From Carbonatibacter sp965199245 (GTDB taxonomy: Bacteria > Pseudomonadota > Alphaproteobacteria > Kiloniellales > Kiloniellaceae), in NCBI GenBank assembly GCA_965199245.1, contig CBDAQP010000001.1, forward strand, positions 992,001 through 1,056,000: DNA of 64,000 nucleotides, read 5' to 3'. The notes under the pieces are model-generated. The model was given only the letters and a program-made list of their open reading frames with translations. It did no database searches and was not told the DNA's origin. Positions 1 through 8,436 of the stretch are shown here, piece by piece (the stretch's first letter is position 1; each line of letters begins with the position of its first letter). The position numbers were made by a program, and so were the translations under genes.

Positions 1-1
1 G

Positions 2-517
2 GTGATTGCGCCCTTGCTCAATGGTATTGTAATGACCCCCTATATTATCCCCGGAACGGTGTTTGCTATCGGTTTTATTTTTGCCTTTAATCAAGACCCG
101 CTGGTCTTGACGGGAACCTGGTTTATCCTGACCCTCAGCTACTTTGTGCGCTTGCTTCCCTTTGCCCTCAAAACCAGCGAGGCCGCCCTGTATCAGGTTC
201 ATCCTGCACTGGAAGAGGCTGCCCTGAGTTTGGGCGCACGCCGGTTCCAGGTTTTTACAGGGATTGTTGCGCCTTTGGTGTTCAGTGGCACACTGACGGG
301 AATGATTCTGGTCTTCCTCCACGGGGTCAATGAATTAAGTTCAACAATTTTGCTCTATCGCCCCCCCTGGACGCCGATGGCGGCGGTGATTTTTCAAAAT
401 ACCATTTCACCGGGGGCGAATTTTGGTTACGCCGCTGCCATGGCTGTCTTGATGATGGTGATTCTTTACCTTCCCCTCGCTCTCATCATACGCAGAACAA
501 AAGGCAGTGCATCATGA
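2..517 (+). CDS. ABC transporter permease, C-terminal part (iron/thiamine type)
   Basis: Inner-membrane permease half of a binding-protein-dependent ABC importer; the reading frame is open at the left edge, so the N-terminus lies outside the window. Several hydrophobic helices are visible, and the loop EEAALSLGARRFQVF is the EAA motif that docks on the ATPase. The sequence resembles the second half of fused FbpB/ThiP-type permeases. Its stop overlaps the ATG of the following ATPase (ATGA), so the two are translationally coupled. The substrate cannot be read from this fragment; Fe(III) is the usual one for this subfamily and is an inference. Confidence 0.85.
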   Translation: MIAPLLNGIVMTPYIIPGTVFAIGFIFAFNQDPLVLTGTWFILTLSYFVRLLPFALKTSEAALYQVHPALEEAALSLGARRFQVFTGIVAPLVFSGTLTGMILVFLHGVNELSSTILLYRPPWTPMAAVIFQNTISPGANFGYAAAMAVLMMVILYLPLALIIRRTKGSAS

Positions 518-1578
518 CAGGGCTGGCAGTCGAGATTGAGGACATCACCATAACCTTTGGTCAGATGACTGTCCTTCACCCCACGCGGCTGTGCGTCCAA
601 CCGAAAGAATTCCTGACCTTGTTGGGACCATCTGGCTGTGGAAAAACGACTCTTCTGCGCTGTCTGGCGGGCTTTATCAAACCGGATCAGGGACGGATCC
701 TGTTTGATGGGCGCGATGTGAGCCAGCTTGAACCCTGGGAGCGGGGGATCGGCTTTGTTTTTCAAAACTACGCACTCTGGCCACACAAGAAAATTGCCGC
801 CAATGTCGCCTATGGCCTCGAAATGCGCAAAGAACCCCGGGACACGATTGCGCGCAAGGTCAAAAAAATTCTGGCTCTGGTCGAATTGAGCGAGGTCGCA
901 AACAGCTATCCCGGTGAACTCTCCGGGGGGATGCAACAACGCGCGGCCCTCGCCCGCGCCCTGATTATTGACCCCCCGCTTTTGCTGTTTGATGAACCTT
1001 TGTCCAATCTTGATGCCAAACTGCGCGTCAAGCTCCGGCGTGAGATCAGGGCCCTGCAACAGCGACTGGGTCTGACGGTTCTTTATGTCACGCACGACCA
1101 GGAAGAAGCCCTTGATATTTCGGACCGGATCGCCGTGATGCGCGGTGGGCGCATTCTTCAGGTTGGTTCGCCGCGTCAAATCTATCAGGATCCAACCCAG
1201 GCCGATGTTGCCGATTTTGTAGGCAAGGCCAGCTTTTTACGCGGGCAAGCGGTCAGCGCAGAGTCGTTCAAACTCACAGAGGGAAAAGAGATACAGGTTT
1301 CCATGGTGGCAGAAACGACTCTGGACAATGGTGTTGCCCTTTTTGCGCGCCCCGAAGACATTCAGATTGTGCCTCGCGGGACGGGAACCCTGGATGGCAC
1401 GGTGATTGAACTGTCCTATCTTGGCAATCTGACCCGTTATTGTGTGGCGATGGGTGAACAGAACCTGTTGGTTGAAACACGCGAACAGATCGCATTGGGC
1501 CAGAGGGTTGGGCTTTCCCTGCCACGGATGCGGCTTTTTGATACTCTCCCCCAGAACACACCCCCCCAAAAAAACTGA
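514..1578 (+). CDS. ABC transporter ATP-binding protein (FbpC/PotA-like)
   Basis: ATPase that drives the importer encoded just upstream; cytoplasmic, dimerises on the permease. Walker A GPSGCGKTT lies at residues 38-46, followed by a Q-loop (FVFQNYALWPHK), the signature LSGGMQQR, Walker B LLLFDEPLSNLDAK and the H-loop THDQEEA. About 110 residues after the nucleotide-binding domain form a TOBE-like regulatory domain, as in FbpC, CysA and PotA. At 354 aa the length is normal. The substrate-binding protein gene is not in view and is probably to the left. The family is certain; iron specificity is only suggested by the permease. Confidence 0.92.
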   Translation: MTGLAVEIEDITITFGQMTVLHPTRLCVQPKEFLTLLGPSGCGKTTLLRCLAGFIKPDQGRILFDGRDVSQLEPWERGIGFVFQNYALWPHKKIAANVAYGLEMRKEPRDTIARKVKKILALVELSEVANSYPGELSGGMQQRAALARALIIDPPLLLFDEPLSNLDAKLRVKLRREIRALQQRLGLTVLYVTHDQEEALDISDRIAVMRGGRILQVGSPRQIYQDPTQADVADFVGKASFLRGQAVSAESFKLTEGKEIQVSMVAETTLDNGVALFARPEDIQIVPRGTGTLDGTVIELSYLGNLTRYCVAMGEQNLLVETREQIALGQRVGLSLPRMRLFDTLPQNTPPQKN

Positions 1579-1588
1579 GGAACACCCA

Positions 1589-2380
1589 ATGACTCCCTGT
1601 GATTATATTCCCGTTATGTCCTCTGTTGCCAGGGCGGCGGGGGACATGGCCCTGTCTGCTTTGACACGGCAGGGGACTATGGAGGTCACCTTCAAGGGTC
1701 AAGCTGACCTGTTGTGTGAGGCCGATGAAAAAACGGAAATTCTCATACGCGACCGCCTGACTCAGGCCCATCCGGATATTGCCTTCGTCGGGGAGGAAAC
1801 GGGACGGCATGGCCCGTGTGAGACGTCCTTGTTCTGGGCTGTTGATCCTATCGATGGCACGACCAATTTTCTATCAGGCTTGCCCTTTGTTGTGTCTCTC
1901 GCCCTCGTGGAGGGACAGACACCTCTCGCAGGGGTGATCTACGCCCCCTTGAGCGGCGAACTATTTACCGGAGCCACTGGCGCAGGGGCGCAATTAAACG
2001 GTACCACAATTCACGTGCGGGACGAACAAAATCAGGCCCGTTTCGTGATCGGGACGGGTTTGCCCCTCGATTGTCATCGCCATGCTGTGGGAGCTTATGA
2101 GCGTTTACATGCCATCCGTGAAGAGGTTGCCGCCGTGCGTATTGTCGGAACCTGCGCCCTGTCGCTGGCCTATGTAGCCTCGGGGCGGCTGGATGGTTAT
2201 TTCGAGGGGCCAACGGGCTTTCTCGACTGTGCGGCGGGGGTTATCCTCATCAAGGAAGCCGGCGGTCTCGTGAGTGATTTCTGGGGCACAGATGCCTGTG
2301 CACAAAATCACACCTACGTCACAGGTGCGCCGCGTTGCCACCGTTTTCTGGTTGAACAGACAAAACAGGCCCCAAGGTGA
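1589..2380 (+). CDS. Inositol-monophosphatase family protein, candidate histidinol-phosphatase
   Basis: Mg-dependent phosphomonoesterase of the IMPase/SuhB/HisN superfamily, 263 aa. The metal-binding motif DPIDGTTNF is at about residues 86-94, preceded by GEETG; the second motif reads FLDCAAGVILIKEAGG where WDxAAG is usual. I start at the ATG at 1589, which has a GAGG box about 8 bases upstream; a longer frame would run back inside the ABC ATPase gene. It lies about 1.8 kb from a his cluster with no hisN, so histidinol-phosphate phosphatase is plausible. A second IMPase paralogue at 34.8 kb competes for that role. Confidence 0.85.
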   Translation: MTPCDYIPVMSSVARAAGDMALSALTRQGTMEVTFKGQADLLCEADEKTEILIRDRLTQAHPDIAFVGEETGRHGPCETSLFWAVDPIDGTTNFLSGLPFVVSLALVEGQTPLAGVIYAPLSGELFTGATGAGAQLNGTTIHVRDEQNQARFVIGTGLPLDCHRHAVGAYERLHAIREEVAAVRIVGTCALSLAYVASGRLDGYFEGPTGFLDCAAGVILIKEAGGLVSDFWGTDACAQNHTYVTGAPRCHRFLVEQTKQAPR

Positions 2381-2479
2381 CTTTTGCCGTGTTCACAGTG
2401 ACGATTCCCCACTCTGGTCTTGTCCATGGTTTCGTGACATAATTGCGACTGTCTTGCAATGCAGAGAGGGATTTTAGGG

Positions 2480-3223
2480 ATGGTATGGAATGAGGCTCTT
2501 TTGGCAGAGGCCAGCCCAGCGCAGAAAGCGCGTTTTGTTATGCGCTCTGTTCATCGGGCCACCCTGGGGACAATGCGGGAACAGGATGGACGGAGTGTGC
2601 CTTATGTTTCGCTGGTTCTGGTGGTCGTCGATCATGTGGGGCGGCCCTGCTTGCTCTTGTCTGATCTTGCCGAGCATACGACGCATTTTCACCAGGAGCC
2701 GCAGGTCAGTTTGCTCTTTGACCATACGGGTCATCTGTCCGACCCCTTGACGGGGGCGCGGGTGACTCTTCAGGGGCAGGTTGAAAAGGTTGTTGATGAT
2801 GAGGCCACATTGGCCCGTTTTTGTCGTTATCATCCCTCTGCGGCGCACTATGCGGGTTTTGGTGATTTTCACCTCTATCGCGTTGACTGTTCTGCGGCCC
2901 ATTTGGTGGCAGGCTTTGGCGATATTCACTGGATTGATGCCGATGATCTCCGTATGCACAGCAATGATGCAACCCGGCTGGTCGCGGCGGAACAGGACAT
3001 TGTCGATCACATGAACGCCGATCATCGCGATGCGATTGATCTGATTGCAACCAGGCTATTGGGACAATCCGTAAGCGGGTGGCGGATGAGCGGCATTGAT
3101 TGTGACGGCTGGGATCTGCGCCAGGGGGGCCAATCGTTGCGGTGCCTTTTTGAAGAACGGGTTGTGACCTCTTCCGAAGCCCGGGTGCAGTTGGTGCGCC
3201 AAACAAAATGCGCCCGCTCATAA
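2480..3223 (+). CDS. HugZ-like pyridoxamine-5'-phosphate-oxidase-fold protein
   Basis: About 247 aa. The N-terminal split-barrel domain of the PNPOx-like FMN/heme-binding family (VPYVSLVLVVVDHVGRPCLLLSDLAEHT-type strand pattern) is followed by a C-terminal domain with VDHMNADHRDAIDLIA, characteristic of HugZ/DUF2470 proteins linked to heme utilisation or heme oxygenase-like activity. The ATG at 2480 is preceded by GAGAGGG at good spacing, so I prefer it to an ATG 21 bases upstream. It sits alone between the phosphatase and dapB. A heme role rests on family resemblance; biochemical function is not shown by the sequence. Confidence 0.8.
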   Translation: MVWNEALLAEASPAQKARFVMRSVHRATLGTMREQDGRSVPYVSLVLVVVDHVGRPCLLLSDLAEHTTHFHQEPQVSLLFDHTGHLSDPLTGARVTLQGQVEKVVDDEATLARFCRYHPSAAHYAGFGDFHLYRVDCSAAHLVAGFGDIHWIDADDLRMHSNDATRLVAAEQDIVDHMNADHRDAIDLIATRLLGQSVSGWRMSGIDCDGWDLRQGGQSLRCLFEERVVTSSEARVQLVRQTKCARS

Positions 3224-3316
3224 ATCAGATGGGGCGTGACAAGGTGGGGGGTGCTGGTGTAGGAAGGGCGTATTAGATGTTGGCTCTTTTGGTGTGATGG
3301 TTTCGGAGGACACGTC

Positions 3317-4144
3317 ATGACGGATGCACCTTCACTGCGTTCTGTCGGGATTGCAGGCTGTGGCGGGCGAATGGGCCGGATGTTGATTCGCGCGGTGCAG
3401 GAAGCCCCCCAGGCAGGTCTCCACCTTGTCGGGGGGTCGGAACGGCCACACAGTGATCTCCTGGGCCGTGATCTGGGGGAGCTTGCAGGCCTCGGGGCCT
3501 TGGGTGTTGTAGTCAGCGATGATTTACCCGCTCTTTTTCGCGCCTGTGATGTCGTGATTGATTTTACCACACCGCAGGCCACGGTTGCCCACGCCCGCCT
3601 TGCCATTCAGGAAAAGACCGCCCTTGTGATTGGGACAACGGGGATGACCGACTCTGATCTGGCGGTGGTGCGTGATGCCGCGCAGAGTGTTCCGATTGTC
3701 TTTGCCCGTAATATGAGCCTTGGCGTGAACATGTTGCTATCACTGGTGCGTCAGGTGTCGGCGGCCCTTGATGACGATTATGATATTGAAATCATTGAAA
3801 TGCACCATCGTCACAAGGTCGATGCCCCCTCTGGAACAGCCCTGGCCTTGGGCGAAGCCGCCGCTGGCGGGCGCGGGGTTGACCTCCATGCGGTTGCAGA
3901 CAGGGGGCGCGACGGGATCACGGGGGAACGACAGCGTGGGGCGATTGGCTTTGCGACCTTACGCGGGGGGGATGTGGTTGGCGATCACTCTGTTGTCTTT
4001 GCCGCAGAGGGCGAACGGATTGAACTGACGCACAAGGCAGGCCGTCGCGAGCTGTTCAGTCGCGGAGCGGTCAAGGCCGCCTGTTGGTTGCGCGGGCAGG
4101 CCCCGGGATTTTACGACATGCAGGATGTCCTGGGTCTGCGGTAA
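3317..4144 (+). CDS. dapB: 4-hydroxy-tetrahydrodipicolinate reductase
   Basis: NAD(P)H-dependent reductase of the lysine/meso-diaminopimelate pathway, cytoplasmic tetramer, 275 aa. The N-terminal Rossmann motif GIAGCGGRMGRM binds the nucleotide. The substrate-binding and catalytic segment EMHHRHKVDAPSGTAL contains the family's His-His...Lys and DAPSGTA signature. A GGAGGA box lies 6 bases before the ATG. It precedes hisB on the same strand with a 30-base gap, so the two may be cotranscribed. A DapC-like aminotransferase of the same pathway is at 43.3-44.5 kb. Confidence 0.97.
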   Translation: MTDAPSLRSVGIAGCGGRMGRMLIRAVQEAPQAGLHLVGGSERPHSDLLGRDLGELAGLGALGVVVSDDLPALFRACDVVIDFTTPQATVAHARLAIQEKTALVIGTTGMTDSDLAVVRDAAQSVPIVFARNMSLGVNMLLSLVRQVSAALDDDYDIEIIEMHHRHKVDAPSGTALALGEAAAGGRGVDLHAVADRGRDGITGERQRGAIGFATLRGGDVVGDHSVVFAAEGERIELTHKAGRRELFSRGAVKAACWLRGQAPGFYDMQDVLGLR

Positions 4145-4174
4145 CCGTTTCACAGCTCTAAAGGAGATCACGCG

Positions 4175-4762
4175 ATGCGTCAGGCATCTGTTGTGCGTAA
4201 AACAGCGGAAACAAACATCACCGCGACGCTCGATCTGGACGGCAAGGGGGATTGTCATCTGACAACAGGAATCGGCTTTCTGGATCATATGCTGGAACAG
4301 GTTGCCCGTCATGGGCGGATGGATTTGATCCTGGCGGCAGAGGGTGATCTTCATGTTGATTTTCACCACACAACCGAAGATGTCGGCATTGTGTTGGGGC
4401 AGGCCTTCAAACAGGCACTGGGGGCGCGGACAGGCATTCGTCGCTATGGATCCTGTCTTTTGCCGATGGATGATGCCTTGGCCCGGGTGGCACTTGATCT
4501 GTCAAATCGCCCCTTTTTATTCTGGTCTGTTGATCTGCCCTGCGACAAAATTGGCACGATGGATACAGAACTGTTTCGTGAGTGGTTTCATGCCTTTGCC
4601 ATGAACGCCGGAATCACCCTTCATGTCGAGGTTCTGCACGGTGTGAACGCGCACCATATGATCGAGGCCTGTTTCAAGGCCCTCGCCCGCGCGTTACGCG
4701 ATGCCATCGACATTGATCCGCGCCAGGCGCACGAGATTCCATCGACCAAAGGTGTCTTGTAG
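4175..4762 (+). CDS. hisB: Imidazoleglycerol-phosphate dehydratase
   Basis: Sixth step of histidine biosynthesis: dehydrates imidazole glycerol phosphate to imidazole acetol phosphate, Mn-dependent, forming a 24-mer. 195 aa, the monofunctional bacterial length, with no fused phosphatase, so a separate HisN is required. The metal-binding repeats are seen as GIGFLDHMLEQVARHG and FHHTTEDVGI in the first half and HVEVLHGVNAHHMIEA in the second. AAAGGAG precedes the ATG. It opens the run hisB-hisH-GNAT-hisA-hisF-hisE. Confidence 0.97.
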   Translation: MRQASVVRKTAETNITATLDLDGKGDCHLTTGIGFLDHMLEQVARHGRMDLILAAEGDLHVDFHHTTEDVGIVLGQAFKQALGARTGIRRYGSCLLPMDDALARVALDLSNRPFLFWSVDLPCDKIGTMDTELFREWFHAFAMNAGITLHVEVLHGVNAHHMIEACFKALARALRDAIDIDPRQAHEIPSTKGVL

Positions 4763-4777
4763 AAAGGAGCGATGTCC

Positions 4778-5428
4778 ATGGGATCAACTGTGGCGATTGT
4801 AGATTATGGCTCTGGTAATCTGCGTTCTGCACAAAAGGCCTTTGAACGTGCGGTGCGTGAACAGGGGCTGTGTTGTGATATTGTCGTGACCTCTGATGCG
4901 GATCTGGTGGCCCGCGCAGATCGGATTGTCTTGCCCGGTGTGGGGGCCTTTGCAGACTGCAAGGCGGGCCTTGACTTGCTTGATGGTATGGGTGCGGCCC
5001 TGGACGAGGCGGTTGTCAAACGCGCTGTTCCCTTTTTGGGAATCTGTGTCGGGATGCAATTAATGGCCTCTTTCGGGCATGAGCATGAAACCTGTCCGGG
5101 ACTGGGTTGGATCGCGGGGGATATTGTCGCTCTCGCCCCGACATCGCCCGCGCAAAATGACCTCAAGATTCCTCACATGGGGTGGAATACCCTGTGTCTG
5201 CGTGCAGATCATCCCGTTTTGGCGGGGCTGGAAAACGGCACCCATGTTTATTTTGTCCATTCCTATCACTATGTACCTGTGAACAATGACCATATTCTGG
5301 CCCAGGTTGATTATAGCGGGCCACTGAGTGCCGTTGTGGGACGGGATAACATGATTGGAACCCAGTTTCACCCCGAAAAATCGCAGGCCGCAGGCCTGCA
5401 GCTTTTTTCCAATTTTCTACAGTGGTGA
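4778..5428 (+). CDS. hisH: Imidazole glycerol phosphate synthase, glutamine amidotransferase subunit
   Basis: Class I glutaminase that feeds ammonia through the HisF barrel. The nucleophile elbow GICVGMQLMA carries the catalytic Cys, and QFHPEKSQ supplies the His and Glu of the triad. Two in-frame ATGs exist, at 4772 and 4778. The AAGGAG box ends only 2 bases before the first but 8 before the second, so 4778 is the better start (216 aa). The gene starts 15 bases after hisB and overlaps a possible GTG start of the following acetyltransferase. Confidence 0.96.
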   Translation: MGSTVAIVDYGSGNLRSAQKAFERAVREQGLCCDIVVTSDADLVARADRIVLPGVGAFADCKAGLDLLDGMGAALDEAVVKRAVPFLGICVGMQLMASFGHEHETCPGLGWIAGDIVALAPTSPAQNDLKIPHMGWNTLCLRADHPVLAGLENGTHVYFVHSYHYVPVNNDHILAQVDYSGPLSAVVGRDNMIGTQFHPEKSQAAGLQLFSNFLQW

Positions 5429-5451
5429 CACCGCCAAAGGACGGCGCGAAG

Positions 5452-5997
5452 ATGACTTCAACACCCGACTTTCAGCCCAGTTGCTCTATTGAACGTTTAA
5501 AGGAATGGCGCGGGTCTGACCTGCATGATCTGTGCGATGCGACAGAGCTGGCCATCGAGGAAGGCGGCGGATTTGGATGGATTGCGGTTCCTGAACGCGA
5601 TGTTTTGGAAAAACATTGGGCCGGGGTGTTGCTCATGCCCCAACGCACCTTGTTTGTGGCGCGACTGGATGGTGTCATCTGTGGTTCGGCCCAGCTCTGT
5701 CGCCAGCCAGCGAATAACGAGGCCCAGGCCCACACGGGACAGCTTATGTCTTTTTTTATTGCCCCCTGGGCGCGGGGGCATGGTCTCGCCGCACGGATGG
5801 TGCGCACAGTAGAGGCCGAGGCCCAAAACTGTGGGCTTGCCGTGCTCAACCTTGATGTCCGCGCAACTCAGGCCGTTGCGATTAGGGTCTATGACCGCTG
5901 TGGCTTTGTGCGCTGGGGGACACAGCCGGATTATGCCTTTGTCGGGGGAAAATGGGTCGCCGGGCATCATTATAGCAAAATTTTACACCCGACTTAA
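5452..5997 (+). CDS. GNAT-family N-acetyltransferase inside the his operon
   Basis: About 181 aa acetyl-CoA-dependent acyltransferase fold. The core strand-turn is visible as LMSFFIAPWARGHGLAARMVRTVEAEAQ (acetyl-CoA pyrophosphate loop of R/Q-x-x-G-x-G/A type) followed by LNLDVRATQAVAIRVYDRCGF. The ATG at 5452 has AAGGA about 10 bases upstream. A GTG at 5422 overlapping the hisH stop is an alternative. It sits between hisH and hisA on the same strand, so it is probably cotranscribed with them. It has no known histidine step and its acceptor substrate is unknown. Confidence 0.85.
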   Translation: MTSTPDFQPSCSIERLKEWRGSDLHDLCDATELAIEEGGGFGWIAVPERDVLEKHWAGVLLMPQRTLFVARLDGVICGSAQLCRQPANNEAQAHTGQLMSFFIAPWARGHGLAARMVRTVEAEAQNCGLAVLNLDVRATQAVAIRVYDRCGFVRWGTQPDYAFVGGKWVAGHHYSKILHPT

Positions 5998-6056
5998 ACA
6001 AAGCCGTCTTGCCAAAGCGTGGGGCAAGTTTTAGATCAACAGATAAAGGGTGCAGT

Positions 6057-6785
6057 ATGATTATTTTTCCGGCGATTGATCTGAAGGGCGGGCAGGCTGT
6101 GCGTCTGCGTCAGGGTGCCATGAACTCTGCGACAGTTTTTAACAAGAGTCCAGCGGCACAGGCCCGCCTTTTCACGGCACAGGGGTTTGGTTGGCTCCAT
6201 ATTGTCGATCTGGACGGAGCCTTTGACGGGCAACCTGTCAACAGTTCTGCGGTGCGCGATATTTTGTCTGCTGTCTCCTGCCCTGTTCAACTGGGCGGCG
6301 GCATTCGTGATTTGGCAACGATTGAACAGTGGCTGGATGCGGGGGTGAAGCGGGTGATCCTCGGCACGGTAGCGGTGACAGACCCGGCTTTGGTCAAAAG
6401 GGCCTGTGTGTCTTTCCCCGGGCAGGTTGTTGTCGGTCTTGATGCGCGAGGGGGGGACGTCGCCACGGACGGCTGGGCACAGAACAGTAAGCTGTCTGCG
6501 GTTGATCTGGCCCGCCGCTTTGAAGACGTCGGCGTTGCGGCGATTGTCTATACCGATATTGACCGCGATGGCATGATGGGCGGCTGTAATGTTGAACAGA
6601 CCGCCGCCTTGGCCCGGGCGGTGTCCGTGCCGGTTGTGGCCTCTGGCGGTGTGGCGTCAATCGATGATCTGCAGGCCTTGAAAACGGTCGAAGACTGCGG
6701 AATTGAAGGTGTCATCTGTGGGCGTGCTCTCTATGATGGCTGTCTTGACCCCGCCGAGGCACTCGCCCTTGCCGGGGGGCAGTGA
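6057..6785 (+). CDS. hisA: ProFAR isomerase (phosphoribosylformimino-AICAR-P isomerase)
   Basis: Fourth step of histidine synthesis: Amadori rearrangement of ProFAR to PRFAR in a TIM barrel. 242 aa. The N-terminus MIIFPAIDLKGGQAVRL and half-barrel repeats LGGGIRD, YTDIDRDGMMGG and VVASGGVAS with phosphate-binding glycines are diagnostic; the catalytic Asp residues are in AIDL and TDIDRDG. The ATG at 6057 has AAAGGG 6 bases upstream; a frame extension to 6009 lacks homology. It is 22 bases before hisF. Confidence 0.97.
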   Translation: MIIFPAIDLKGGQAVRLRQGAMNSATVFNKSPAAQARLFTAQGFGWLHIVDLDGAFDGQPVNSSAVRDILSAVSCPVQLGGGIRDLATIEQWLDAGVKRVILGTVAVTDPALVKRACVSFPGQVVVGLDARGGDVATDGWAQNSKLSAVDLARRFEDVGVAAIVYTDIDRDGMMGGCNVEQTAALARAVSVPVVASGGVASIDDLQALKTVEDCGIEGVICGRALYDGCLDPAEALALAGGQ

Positions 6786-6806
6786 CCTGATCAGGAAAGG
6801 ATCAAA

Positions 6807-7571
6807 ATGCTCAAAGCACGAATTATCCCCTGTTTGGATGTCAAGGACGGGCGTGTTGTAAAGGGGGTGAACTTTGTCGATCTGCGCGATGCAGGCGACC
6901 CTGTTGAACAGGCCAGACTCTATGACAGAGCCGGTGCGGACGAGCTGTGCTTTTTGGATATTACAGCCAGTCACGAAGATCGCGGCACCATGCTTGATGT
7001 TGTCCGCAAAACAGCCGAAGAATGCTTTATGCCCGTCACTGTCGGGGGCGGAGTTCGCACAATTGATGACATTCGCCAGCTGCTCCTGGCGGGGGCGGAC
7101 AAGGTCTCTATCAACACAGCGGCTGTGACCAATCCCGATTTTGTCACTGAAGCCAGTCGAAAGTTCGGAAGCCAGTGTATTGTCGTCTCCCTTGATGCAG
7201 CGCAGACCAGCCCGGGCGTTTTTGAAATTTTCACCCATGGGGGGCGGAAGGCCACTGGCCTTGATGCTGTGGCCTGGGCCAGGAAAATGGAACAAAATGG
7301 TGCGGGGGAGATTCTCTTAACCTCCATGGATCGCGATGGTACGGGGGCGGGATATAACATCCCCTTGACCCGTGCGATTGTTGATGCGGTGCGTATTCCG
7401 GTCATTGCATCTGGCGGGGCGGGGACGCTCGATCACCTGGTCGCAGGGGTTCGCGACGGCGGGGCAACAGCTGTTCTGGTCGCGTCCCTTTTTCATTTTG
7501 GACGACACAGCATTGCCGAGGCCAAACACCACATGACCGCCGCAGGTGTCCCGATGCGCCTGGAGTCCTGA
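6807..7571 (+). CDS. hisF: Imidazole glycerol phosphate synthase, cyclase subunit
   Basis: TIM-barrel partner of HisH; makes imidazole glycerol phosphate and AICAR from PRFAR and ammonia. 254 aa, typical. Signatures are MLKARIIPCLDVKDGRVVKG, the catalytic Asp in CLDVKDG, VGGGVRTIDD, TSMDRDGTGAGY and IASGGAGT. An AGGAAAGGA-type box precedes the ATG. Between hisF and hisE lies a 164-base gap holding a repeat element (next entry), so hisE may be separately influenced. Confidence 0.98.
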   Translation: MLKARIIPCLDVKDGRVVKGVNFVDLRDAGDPVEQARLYDRAGADELCFLDITASHEDRGTMLDVVRKTAEECFMPVTVGGGVRTIDDIRQLLLAGADKVSINTAAVTNPDFVTEASRKFGSQCIVVSLDAAQTSPGVFEIFTHGGRKATGLDAVAWARKMEQNGAGEILLTSMDRDGTGAGYNIPLTRAIVDAVRIPVIASGGAGTLDHLVAGVRDGGATAVLVASLFHFGRHSIAEAKHHMTAAGVPMRLES

Positions 7572-7599
7572 AACAGAGAGAAACACAAATGAGCACCTC

Positions 7600-7727
7600 C
7601 AAAAACCCCGACCCCTGTCCGTCCAGGACATCAAGCCGTTTCCTGCGATCCTCAAATACCCGTAATATTCTGCGGTTCTCGAAAACGACTTTCCTACCAG
7701 CCTGATAGAGGCTGGAGGCTTTTAGAG
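7600..7727 (+). repeat. Dispersed intergenic repeat, copy 1 (hisF-hisE gap)
   Basis: About 128 bases between hisF and hisE, alignable by eye along its whole length with 46131-46255. Shared blocks are AAAAACCCCGA, TTCTGCG/TCCTGCG, CTCAAATAC, CTGCGGTT, CGAAA and the end GAGGCTTTT. It folds as imperfect hairpins; the 3' part CCAGCCTGATAGAGGCTGG is a perfect 7-bp hairpin. It resembles small palindromic intergenic elements (REP/PU-like). Function unknown. Confidence 0.75.
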
Positions 7728-7735
7728 GTACTCAA

Positions 7736-8056
7736 ATGTCCCATGTTTTAGACGATCTTTTCAGCACCATTGACTCACGCAGGCAAGCCAGCCCGGATGA
7801 TTCGTGGACAGCACGGTTGCTCTGTGAGGGAACGGATCAGATCGCGCGCAAGGTCGGGGAAGAAGCCGTTGAAACTGTCATTGCGGCCCTGCGCACGGAT
7901 CGAAACGCGCTGGCAGCGGAGTCCGCAGACCTGCTGTTTCATTTACTGGTGCTGTGGGCCGATCAGGGCCTCCGTCCAGATGAGGTCTGGTCTGTTCTCC
8001 AAAAACGACAGGGAATATCCGGCCTTGCTGAAAAGGCATCGCGCCGTCCCGCTTGA
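7736..8056 (+). CDS. hisE: Phosphoribosyl-ATP pyrophosphatase
   Basis: Second step of histidine synthesis: hydrolyses PR-ATP to PR-AMP. 106 aa all-alpha MazG-like fold. The motif KVGEEAVETVIAAL holds the metal-binding Glu residues, and ESADLLFHLLVLWAD provides the second acidic set. Last his gene of the cluster, 8 bases after a palindromic repeat. hisI, hisG and hisD are not in the window. Confidence 0.95.
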   Translation: MSHVLDDLFSTIDSRRQASPDDSWTARLLCEGTDQIARKVGEEAVETVIAALRTDRNALAAESADLLFHLLVLWADQGLRPDEVWSVLQKRQGISGLAEKASRRPA

Positions 8057-8112
8057 CCCTGTTGCTGTCCTATGACATGATAACCTGTTCGCGCCGTTTG
8101 GAGGAAACCATC

Positions 8113-8406
8113 ATGACGAGGTCAGAACTGATTCAGCGCATTGCTGAACGCAATCCAAATCTTTTTCATCGTGATGTTGAGCGGATTGTTGCCGTGATCT
8201 TTGACGAGATTATCTCTGCACTTTCACGGGGTGATCGTGTCGAGTTACGCGGATTTGGAACCTTTTCCGTCAAACAACGTGATGCCCGGGTTGGACGCAA
8301 TCCACGCACAGGTGACTCTGTTCAGGTCGCGCCCAAGTGCTCGCCTTTTTTTAAAACGGGTAAACTGTTGCGCGAACGTCTGAACGGCTCCTCTGACGAG
8401 GACTAG
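8113..8406 (+). CDS. ihfB: Integration host factor beta subunit
   Basis: 97-aa HU/IHF-family DNA-bending protein. MTRSELIQRIAERNP and GDRVELRGFGTFSVKQRDARVGRNPRTG contain the beta-arm Pro residue (RNPRTG) that intercalates into DNA. In-frame sequence upstream to 8053 is not part of the family; the ATG at 8113 has GGAGGAAA 6 bases before it. The order ihfB then a LapA-domain gene is common in alphaproteobacteria (usually followed by pyrF-trpF, which here are at 44-47 kb). Confidence 0.95.
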   Translation: MTRSELIQRIAERNPNLFHRDVERIVAVIFDEIISALSRGDRVELRGFGTFSVKQRDARVGRNPRTGDSVQVAPKCSPFFKTGKLLRERLNGSSDED

Positions 8407-8436
8407 GGTTCGACCTGACAGGGGGCACTTTAGAAA

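Noticed and set aside
466..1179. Reverse-strand frame opposite the ABC ATPase gene
   Set aside because: The + strand protein has every ABC signature; the shadow has none.
1442..1588. Upstream extension of the first IMPase gene
   Set aside because: It would overlap the ABC ATPase coding sequence and lacks family homology; the ATG at 1589 has a proper ribosome-binding site.
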